Shown here: one piece after another, positions 16,140 to 21,920 of the stretch
Layout of the letters: every line of letters begins with the position of its first letter
Position numbering within the stretch: position 1 is the stretch's first letter
Assembly: GCA_001873675.1 (NCBI GenBank)
Contig: MNZP01000145.1
Location: 1 to 21,920 of the forward strand
Direction: 5' to 3'
Origin: Syntrophaceae bacterium CG2_30_49_12
GTDB taxonomy: Bacteria; Desulfobacterota; Syntrophia; Syntrophales; CG2-30-49-12
Length of the DNA stretch: 21,920 bases
The notes under the pieces: model-generated
The model's input: the letters and a program-made list of their open reading frames with translations, nothing else
Databases searched by the model: none
What the model was told of the DNA's origin: nothing
Made by a program: the position numbers and the translations under genes

Positions 16140-16865
16140 ATGTCTGTGAGGATACTGGTCGTTGACGACGAAGAAGACATCGTTGATTTGATTTCTTACA
16201 ACCTTGAAAAAGAGGGGTTTACCGTCATCAAGGCCTATAACGGGGAGAAGGCCATAGAACTGCTTAAAACCGGCAAACCCAAGCTGGTTATTCTCGACCT
16301 GATGCTTCCGGGGATCAACGGGTTGGAAATATGCAGATTAATGAGGAAAAATCCGGGAATGGAATCTCTGCCGATTATCATGTTGACGGCAAAGGGTGAT
16401 GAGGTGGACAGAATACTGGGTCTGGAGATGGGGGCCGATGATTACATCACCAAGCCCTTCCACGTCAGAGAGCTTATTGCCCGGGTACGGGCGGTTCTGC
16501 GAAGGTCCGAAGAACGTCCGGAAACTGACAAAGCGGAAACCTTTACCTTTAAGGGTCTCCATATAGATTACAACAGTTATGAGGTTACCGTTGATGGGAA
16601 AAATGTTGAGCTTGGCCCTACGGAAATCAAGCTGCTGAGATTTCTCACCCGGCACCCCGGCAGGGTTTACAGTAGGGATCAACTCTTAGACTACGTTTGG
16701 GGAGATGAGGCCTTTGTGGAACCACGAACAGTAGATGTCCATATCAGCCGGCTGAGAGCAGAAATTGAAAAGGATAAAAACAAACCGCAGTATGTTCTTA
16801 CTGTCAGAGGGATCGGCTATAAGTTTGCCAACATAAGATATAAAGATCAACCAAAAATTACTTGA
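16140..16865 (+). CDS. PhoB/OmpR-family response regulator, no adjacent histidine kinase
   Basis: This 241-residue two-domain regulator has a receiver domain (1-120) with acidic pocket Asp9/Asp10/Glu11, phospho-acceptor Asp53 in LVILDLMLPGING, Thr83 in MLTAKG and Lys105 in YITKPF. A winged-helix DNA-binding domain (about 135-235) has LGPTEIKLLRFLTRHPGRVYSR and the recognition helix PRTVDVHISRLRAEI, ending VRGIGYKF. It is closest in style to PhoB. The ATG at 16140 has an AGGGGG ribosome-binding site. No kinase gene lies on either side: tyrS precedes it and atpH follows after 62 bases. The partner kinase must be encoded elsewhere. Phosphate control is possible but not shown by the sequence. Confidence 0.92.
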   Translation: MSVRILVVDDEEDIVDLISYNLEKEGFTVIKAYNGEKAIELLKTGKPKLVILDLMLPGINGLEICRLMRKNPGMESLPIIMLTAKGDEVDRILGLEMGADDYITKPFHVRELIARVRAVLRRSEERPETDKAETFTFKGLHIDYNSYEVTVDGKNVELGPTEIKLLRFLTRHPGRVYSRDQLLDYVWGDEAFVEPRTVDVHISRLRAEIEKDKNKPQYVLTVRGIGYKFANIRYKDQPKIT

Positions 16866-16891
16866 CAATAATTGAGAGTTGTGATTAGTAC
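16862..16891 (+). promoter_or_regulatory. Candidate promoter of the F1 ATP synthase operon
   Basis: A consensus -35 box TTGACA (16862-16867) overlaps the response-regulator stop codon. A poor -10 candidate TAGTAC (16886-16891) follows after 18 bp. The start of atpH is 37 bases further on. The perfect -35 box is suggestive; the weak -10 keeps confidence low. Confidence 0.35.
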
Positions 16892-16927
16892 GGCACGTTT
16901 TTCTACTTCAAAAGTGGGGAGAAAATA

Positions 16928-17467
16928 GTGATCGCAAGCGGTATTGCAAAACGTTACGCCCGGGCATTTTTCGGGATAGCCGAGGAAAATAATCAGTTTG
17001 AGAAGTACTACGAGGAACTTGAAAATTTTGCTTCCTGCCTTTCGGAAAATAAAAACCTAAAGGAATTGTTGTCTAATCCCATTTTTGACCGGGCTGACAA
17101 AAAGGCCGTCATAGAAGCAGCATTGCAGAGGATTAGTGTCTCAAGTATGACTGCTAATTTTTTAAAGTTGTTGATTGATAAACAAAGGATGGGCATCTTT
17201 TTTGATATAGTCGGTTGTTACCGGGAGTTCATGGATCATGCTCTCAGAAAGGTAAGGGTTGACGTTAAAACGGCCTTCCCCTTATCTGCTGAGTTAACGA
17301 AGGACCTCCAGAAAGGTTTGGAAGAGCTGACCGGTAAGAAGGTGGAAATGACGGTAGGAGAAGATGTGTCATTGGTAGGTGGTATTGTGGTGAGGGTTGG
17401 GGATACGCTTTACGACGGAAGTGTTAAGACGCAATTGGATAATATAGGGAATTTCTTAGGTGCCTAA
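16928..17467 (+). CDS. atpH: ATP synthase F1 delta subunit
   Basis: This 179-residue subunit forms part of the peripheral stalk, holding the alpha3-beta3 head to the b subunits. The N-terminal helical domain opens with the typical IAKRYARAFFGIAEE and continues to about residue 110 (FLKLLIDKQRMGIFFDIV). The C-terminal part has VGEDVSLVGGIVVRVGDTLYDGSVKTQL, the conserved terminal segment. The start is GTG at 16928 with GGGGAG about 8 bases upstream. It is the first gene of the F1 operon here; the b-subunit gene(s) usually found just upstream are absent. Confidence 0.94.
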   Translation: MIASGIAKRYARAFFGIAEENNQFEKYYEELENFASCLSENKNLKELLSNPIFDRADKKAVIEAALQRISVSSMTANFLKLLIDKQRMGIFFDIVGCYREFMDHALRKVRVDVKTAFPLSAELTKDLQKGLEELTGKKVEMTVGEDVSLVGGIVVRVGDTLYDGSVKTQLDNIGNFLGA

Positions 17468-17483
17468 AGGGGAGGGATAGTGT

Positions 17484-18989
17484 ATGGAGAGAATTAGGGC
17501 AGAAGAAATAAGTGAGATAATTTCCAAACAGATTAAAGATTACGAAAAGAAATTAGACATCAGCGAAACAGGAACGGTACTGTCAGTGGGAGACGGCATC
17601 GCCAGGGTCTACGGTGTGGAAAACGCAATGGCCATGGAATTGCTCGAATTTCCCGGTGGGATACTGGGTATGGTTCTAAACCTCGAAACAGATAATGTAG
17701 GAGTTGCTGTCCTGGGAGAGGTTACACATATTAAAGAAGGGGATATCGTAAAAAGGACAGGCAGGATTGCGCAGGTTCCTGTGGGGGAAGCCGTCCTGGG
17801 TCGTGTTATTGACGCAACCGGCGCACCGCTCGACGGGAAAGGTCCCATAGAAGTAACTGAGTTCAGAAGAATAGAGATGATTGCCCCTGGTGTTATTCAG
17901 CGCCAACCGGTTAACGAGCCAATGTACACCGGCCTGAAGGCTATTGATGCCATGACGCCTATCGGAAGAGGGCAGAGAGAACTTATCATCGGCGACAGAC
18001 AGACAGGAAAAACGGCGATCTGTATAGATGCCATCATCAGACAGAAGGATACGGGTGTTAAATGTATCTACGTTGCCATCGGTCAAAAGAAATCAACGGT
18101 AGCCCGGGTGGTGGAAAACCTGAGGAAGCATGATGCCATGTCCTATACCTGTGTCGTTTCAGCCTGTGCCAGCGATCCGGCAACTCTGCAATATATTGCG
18201 GCATATTCAGGATGCAGCATTGGTGAATATTTCCGAGATAAGGGAGGGGATGCCCTGATTATTTATGATGACCTTTCCAAACAGGCTGTCGCTTACCGGC
18301 AGATATCACTCCTCCTTAGAAGGCCACCGGGGCGAGAGGCTTACCCCGGAGATATCTTCTATAATCACTCGAGGTTGTTAGAACGGGCAGCCCGGTTGAG
18401 TGACGAGCTTGGAGGCGGCTCTCTGACGGCGCTCCCAATCATTGAAACACAGGCAGGTGATGTTTCCGCCTATATACCCACCAATGTTATTTCGATCACC
18501 GATGGCCAGGTCTACCTTGAACCGAACCTGTTCTTCTCCGGTATCCGGCCGGCGATCAATGTTGGTTTGTCGGTTTCAAGGGTAGGTGGCGCCGCTCAGG
18601 TGAAGGCCATGAAACAGGTGGCAGGAACGCTGAAGCTTGATCTTGCCCAGTACAGAGAATTGGCCACTTTTGCCCAGTTTGGGAGTGACCTGGATAAGGC
18701 AACTCAGCTTCAACTATCACGAGGTGTCCGTCTGGTAGAGATCTTAAAACAGCCTCAATTCCAACCCATGTCCCTTTCAAAGCAGGTTGTCATTCTCTTT
18801 GCCGGTACGAGGGGTTTCCTCGATAAATACGAGATTGAAAAACTGAAAGATTATGAGCCTCAGCTTCTTTCTTTTATAGAGAGTAAGCACCCTGAGATCA
18901 TACGAGAAATTGAAGAGAAAAAGATTATCAGCCCCGAACTTGAAAAGAAGATGAAAGACATACTGATGGAGTTCGATTCTGTCTTTTAA
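17484..18989 (+). CDS. atpA: ATP synthase F1 alpha subunit
   Basis: This 501-residue non-catalytic nucleotide-binding subunit has a complete Walker A loop GDRQTGKT (170-177), the Walker B strand ALIIYDDLSKQ, and the arginine-finger region VGLSVSRVGGAAQ. The N-terminal beta-barrel begins around residue 25 (ETGTVLSVGDGIARVYG). Length matches the family. The ATG at 17484 follows the atpH stop by 16 bases with an AGGGGAGGG ribosome-binding site. Immediately after the TAA stop comes a direct array of 7-bp repeats before atpG. Confidence 0.98.
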   Translation: MERIRAEEISEIISKQIKDYEKKLDISETGTVLSVGDGIARVYGVENAMAMELLEFPGGILGMVLNLETDNVGVAVLGEVTHIKEGDIVKRTGRIAQVPVGEAVLGRVIDATGAPLDGKGPIEVTEFRRIEMIAPGVIQRQPVNEPMYTGLKAIDAMTPIGRGQRELIIGDRQTGKTAICIDAIIRQKDTGVKCIYVAIGQKKSTVARVVENLRKHDAMSYTCVVSACASDPATLQYIAAYSGCSIGEYFRDKGGDALIIYDDLSKQAVAYRQISLLLRRPPGREAYPGDIFYNHSRLLERAARLSDELGGGSLTALPIIETQAGDVSAYIPTNVISITDGQVYLEPNLFFSGIRPAINVGLSVSRVGGAAQVKAMKQVAGTLKLDLAQYRELATFAQFGSDLDKATQLQLSRGVRLVEILKQPQFQPMSLSKQVVILFAGTRGFLDKYEIEKLKDYEPQLLSFIESKHPEIIREIEEKKIISPELEKKMKDILMEFDSVF

Positions 18990-19020
18990 GTCGTAAGTCG
19001 TATGTCATATGTCGTATGTT
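18990..19020. repeat. Direct array of four 7-bp GTCGTAT-type repeats (array 5)
   Basis: Four units in exact 7-bp phase, GTCGTAA, GTCGTAT, GTCATAT, GTCGTAT (18990-19017), then a partial GTT. The array starts on the first base after the atpA stop and ends beside the GAGGGAG ribosome-binding site of atpG. Unlike the other arrays there is no inverted arm, and the unit is unrelated to GGTTCAA, but the period is the same. Confidence 0.85.
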
Positions 19021-19036
19021 GAGGGAGTAAGCTTAG

Positions 19037-19912
19037 ATGGCTGCATTGAGGGATATCAAGAGAAAGGTTACCGCAGTTCAAAAAACCAGGCAGATCACCA
19101 AAGCCATGAATATGGTGGCTGCTTCAAAGTTTAAATTTTCTCAGGCAAGAATGGTAAATTTCAGGCCCTATGCGGGTAAATTTATGGAAGTTCTCATGAG
19201 TCTGGCACTTCGTGTAGAACCGGATGCCCACCCGCTTCTCGCCGTAAGGGAGCCTAAAAAGCTCAGAGTGATCAGCATGACATCCGACAGGGGGCTCTGC
19301 GGAGGGTTTAATACAAATCTGATCAAGGCTACAGAGCGGTTCATGGCAGAAAAGGCGCGAGAAGGTAAAGAAATAGTACTGATCCCTATCGGGAGAAAAG
19401 GGAGAGATTACTTCCGAAAGAGGGCAAAAATTACAAACGAGTGGGTGGATGTATTCGGGCGATTTGACATGACCCTCGCTGTGGAAATAGCGGAAGATGT
19501 TATCCCTCCCTTTGAAAAGGAGGAAGATGATGAATTGTACATCATTTACAACGAGTTTCGCAACGTAGCTGTTCAGAGACCGATGATAGTAAGGATACTT
19601 CCCCCTCCTTCCCTAAATCAGAATGCAGAAAGCGCCCCTGACAGAGGTCTTGATTATATTTATGAACCAAGCGCCGACGCTTTGCTGGAGAAGTTTCTTC
19701 CTATGTACGTTCACAACATGATCTACAGGGCGCTCGTGGAGACATCTGCCGGGGAAAATGGCGCCAGAATGGCTGCTATGGACAATGCAACCAAAAACTG
19801 CGATGATCTGATTAACAACCTGACTTTGAAATACAACAAGGTAAGACAGGCAGCTATCACCGCAGAGCTGATGGATATTGTGGGCGGTACGGAAGCTCTG
19901 GCCAAGGGATAA
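19037..19912 (+). CDS. atpG: ATP synthase F1 gamma subunit
   Basis: This 291-residue central-stalk subunit rotates inside the alpha3-beta3 head. The N-terminal helix ALRDIKRKVTAVQKTRQITKAMNMVAASK and the matching C-terminal helix ending ARMAAMDNATKNCDDL and RQAAITAELMDIVGGTEAL form the coiled-coil shaft. The Rossmann-like middle contains MTSDRGLCGGFNTNL. The ATG at 19037 has a GAGGGAG ribosome-binding site. It sits between atpA and atpD, with repeat arrays in both flanking gaps. Confidence 0.97.
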   Translation: MAALRDIKRKVTAVQKTRQITKAMNMVAASKFKFSQARMVNFRPYAGKFMEVLMSLALRVEPDAHPLLAVREPKKLRVISMTSDRGLCGGFNTNLIKATERFMAEKAREGKEIVLIPIGRKGRDYFRKRAKITNEWVDVFGRFDMTLAVEIAEDVIPPFEKEEDDELYIIYNEFRNVAVQRPMIVRILPPPSLNQNAESAPDRGLDYIYEPSADALLEKFLPMYVHNMIYRALVETSAGENGARMAAMDNATKNCDDLINNLTLKYNKVRQAAITAELMDIVGGTEALAKG

Positions 19913-19923
19913 AATCAATTCAA

Positions 19924-19984
19924 GGTTCAGGGTTCAAGGTTCAGGGTTCAAGTGAAAACCTTTGAACCTTTGAACCTTAAACCT
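19924..19984. repeat. Inverted array of 7-bp GGTTCAA-type repeats (array 4)
   Basis: The left arm is four exact 7-bp units (GGTTCAG, GGTTCAA, GGTTCAG, GGTTCAA; 19924-19951). The right arm (19957-19983) holds reverse-complement units TTTGAACC, TTTGAACC and TTAAACC. The loop is only about 5 bases, so this is the most compact predicted hairpin of the set. It fills the atpG-atpD gap and ends a couple of bases before the AAGGAG ribosome-binding site of atpD. Confidence 0.9.
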
Positions 19985-19997
19985 CAAGGAGATAGGT

Positions 19998-21413
19998 ATG
20001 AATACAGGAACGGTTGTACAGGTAATAGGACCGGTTATTGACGTGGCATTTGGGGAGGGGAATCTCCCTGCGATTCTTAATGCGATTACCATCACCAATC
20101 CCACCATTAATGATGAGGAGGACAACCTGGTCGTCGAGGTTGCCCAGCATGTGGGTGATAATGTCGTCAGGTGCATCGCCATGGACATCACCGACGGCCT
20201 CGTCAGGGGTATGAGAGCAAAAGATACGGGCCTACCGATCAAAGTGCCGGTGGGACGTGAATGCCTCGGCAGGATACTGAACGTTGTCGGCAGACCTGTT
20301 GATGGTTTGGGTCCTGTGGAGGCAAAAAATTATGTGCCGATTCACAGAGAAGCGCCGACACTGATCGAACAGGACACATCCGTGCATGTTTTGGAAACGG
20401 GAGTCAAGGTTATTGACCTGCTGGTGCCTTTTCCGAGAGGCGGAAAGATGGGGATGTTTGGCGGCGCAGGTGTCGGCAAGACCGTGGTAATGATGGAGAT
20501 GATCCATAATATTGCCATGCATCATGGCGGTATTTCCGTATTCGCCGGTGTTGGCGAAAGGACCCGTGAGGGTAACGATCTTTATCTCGAGATGAAGGAA
20601 TCAGGCGTTATAAAACAGGCCGCCCTTATCTATGGTCAGATGACTGAACCGCCGGGAGCAAGGGCAAGGGTGGCAATCACAGCCCTTACCGCGGCGGAGT
20701 ACTTCAGGGATGTGGAAGGCCAGGATGTGCTTCTTTTTATAGACAATATATTCAGATTTACCCAGGCAGGTTCCGAGGTTTCTGCGCTGCTCGGCAGAAT
20801 GCCTTCCGCTGTCGGCTATCAGCCAACCCTGGCTACAGACCTGGGGGAACTTCAGGAAAGAATTACATCTACCAATAAGGGATCAATTACCGCTGTTCAA
20901 TGTGTATACGTCCCCGCTGATGACCTCACAGACCCGGCGCCGGCAACAACCTTTGCGCATCTCGATGGAACGGTCGTTTTGTCGAGACCGATCGCTGAAT
21001 TAGGAATTTATCCCGCCGTGGATCCCCTTGATTCAACGTCCCGTATACTGGATCCGAACGTCCTGGGGGAGGAACATTATCAGGTGGCAAGAAAGTTGCA
21101 AATGACGTTGCAAAAATACAAGGATCTCCAGGATATTATCGCCATCCTCGGTATGGACGAACTTTCGGAAGAGGATAAATTAACGGTAAGCAGGGCAAGA
21201 AAGATGCAGAGGTTTTTGTCCCAGCCCTTCTTCGTGGCTGCTCAGTTTACAGGCACCGAGGGTAAGTTTGTGCCTGTTACTGAGACCGTCAGAGGTTTCA
21301 GAGAAATCCTTGAGGGCAAGCATGATGAACTGCCGGAACAGGCATTTTATATGGTAGGCGGCATTGAGGAAGCGGTGGAAAAAGCGAAGAGGCTTGCAGA
21401 TAGTGCAGAGTAG
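19998..21413 (+). CDS. atpD: ATP synthase F1 beta subunit (catalytic)
   Basis: This 471-residue catalytic subunit carries Walker A GGAGVGKT (155-162), the catalytic glutamate Glu187 in GVGERTREGNDLY, Walker B VLLFIDNIFRFTQAG, and an intact DELSEED lever (in GMDELSEEDKL). The N-terminal barrel begins TGTVVQVIGPVIDVAF. Length is standard. The ATG at 19998 has an AAGGAG site 6 bases upstream, right after repeat array 4. The sequence does not reveal whether the enzyme is coupled to protons or sodium, because that is set by the c subunit, which is not here. Confidence 0.98.
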   Translation: MNTGTVVQVIGPVIDVAFGEGNLPAILNAITITNPTINDEEDNLVVEVAQHVGDNVVRCIAMDITDGLVRGMRAKDTGLPIKVPVGRECLGRILNVVGRPVDGLGPVEAKNYVPIHREAPTLIEQDTSVHVLETGVKVIDLLVPFPRGGKMGMFGGAGVGKTVVMMEMIHNIAMHHGGISVFAGVGERTREGNDLYLEMKESGVIKQAALIYGQMTEPPGARARVAITALTAAEYFRDVEGQDVLLFIDNIFRFTQAGSEVSALLGRMPSAVGYQPTLATDLGELQERITSTNKGSITAVQCVYVPADDLTDPAPATTFAHLDGTVVLSRPIAELGIYPAVDPLDSTSRILDPNVLGEEHYQVARKLQMTLQKYKDLQDIIAILGMDELSEEDKLTVSRARKMQRFLSQPFFVAAQFTGTEGKFVPVTETVRGFREILEGKHDELPEQAFYMVGGIEEAVEKAKRLADSAE

Positions 21414-21443
21414 TAGAGTAGTAAGGAGGCCGGAGGATTTTAA

Positions 21444-21857
21444 ATGTCTGACGAACCTGTTGTAATCCTCGAAATTGTTACCCCTGAAAAGATGGTCTTC
21501 AGCGGAAAGGTGGAACAGGTAACAATACAGGGAAGTGAAGGTCAGTTTGGTGTACTAAAGGGACATGCACCCCTTCTCAGCGCCGTTGAGATTGGTGAGC
21601 TGAATTTTACCCGGGATGGTAAAAAAAATTACTATGCCGTAAGTACCGGTTATGCAGAAGTTGCATCCGATAAGGTAACCGTTCTGGCGGAAGCGGCCGA
21701 GAGGTCTGATATGATTGACAGAGAAAGAGCGAGGAGAGCTAAAGAGGCGGCAGAAACCAAGCTACCTAAAATGTCCCGGGAAGATGCCGATTATGAAAGG
21801 GTGAGGGCAGCCCTGATGAGGGCTATAACAAGGCTCGGTGTTTCAGAGAAGCCGTAG
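21444..21857 (+). CDS. atpC: ATP synthase F1 epsilon subunit
   Basis: This 137-residue subunit at the foot of the central stalk can inhibit ATP hydrolysis. The N-terminal beta-sandwich (about 1-88) contains ILEIVTPEKMVFSGKVEQVT, the conserved GSEGQFGVLKGHAPLLSAV turn and YAVSTGYAEVASDKVTVLAE. The C-terminal helical hairpin (about 90-130) is Arg/Lys-rich (DRERARRAKEAAE). The ATG at 21444 has GGAGG at 21432-21436, and a second GGAGG 7 bases earlier. It is the last F1 gene. Nothing clear follows in the remaining 63 bases; no convincing terminator is visible. Confidence 0.96.
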   Translation: MSDEPVVILEIVTPEKMVFSGKVEQVTIQGSEGQFGVLKGHAPLLSAVEIGELNFTRDGKKNYYAVSTGYAEVASDKVTVLAEAAERSDMIDRERARRAKEAAETKLPKMSREDADYERVRAALMRAITRLGVSEKP

Positions 21858-21920
21858 CCCCAGGAATTTGGAAGTTTTAATATTTCTTTATTCTCCCTCC
21901 TCGCTAAGAAGATGCCTGAG

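Noticed and set aside
18556..18780. Minus-strand frame inside atpA
   Set aside because: Shadow of a highly conserved plus-strand gene.
21858..21920. Terminator or start of another gene after atpC
   Set aside because: I see no stable GC stem followed by a T-run and no credible start with a ribosome-binding site in these 63 bases.

Overview
The window looks like a chromosomal segment from an anaerobic deltaproteobacterium (Desulfobacterota, possibly Syntrophales-like). This is inferred from gene content and order: a phasin-like gene beside an AarF/UbiB kinase, mreBCD-mrdA-rodA, zapB-zapA-6S RNA-rny-ymdB-tyrS, and an F1 ATP synthase operon. Base composition looks intermediate by eye (not counted). 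Almost every base is explained by conserved core genes. I see no phage, transposase, toxin-antitoxin, CRISPR or defence genes.

Left part, minus strand (1-8863). From the left edge: the N-terminal part of a YkgJ-type cysteine-cluster protein, an AarF/UbiB-type atypical kinase with a short phasin-like coiled-coil gene just upstream of it, a class I small-molecule O-methyltransferase, and the rod-shape operon read mreB-mreC-mreD-mrdA-rodA. The rod operon encodes the actin-like filament, its membrane partners, the transpeptidase PBP2 and the glycosyltransferase RodA, which together build the lateral wall.

Middle, plus strand (9167-16050). After a divergent intergenic region comes a membrane-anchored PpiD/SurA-like chaperone, the tRNA dihydrouridine synthase DusB, the division-ring proteins ZapB-like and ZapA, a probable 6S RNA, RNase Y, the YmdB-type phosphoesterase and tyrosyl-tRNA synthetase.

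Right part, plus strand (16140-21857). A PhoB-type response regulator without an adjacent kinase is followed by atpH-atpA-atpG-atpD-atpC (delta, alpha, gamma, beta, epsilon of F1). No b-subunit gene (atpF) precedes atpH, where many relatives have it.

The least ordinary feature is a set of short tandem-repeat hairpins in gaps between genes. Four are built from GGTTCAA-like units (7 or 8 bp) arranged as inverted arms. A fifth, between atpA and atpG, is a direct array of a different 7-bp unit (GTCGTAT). One hairpin forms the C-terminal codons of mrdA and occupies the rodA translation start region; another sits immediately upstream of the atpD ribosome-binding site. Nine of 21 complete genes also appear to start with GTG or TTG. 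Beyond these points the window is conventional.
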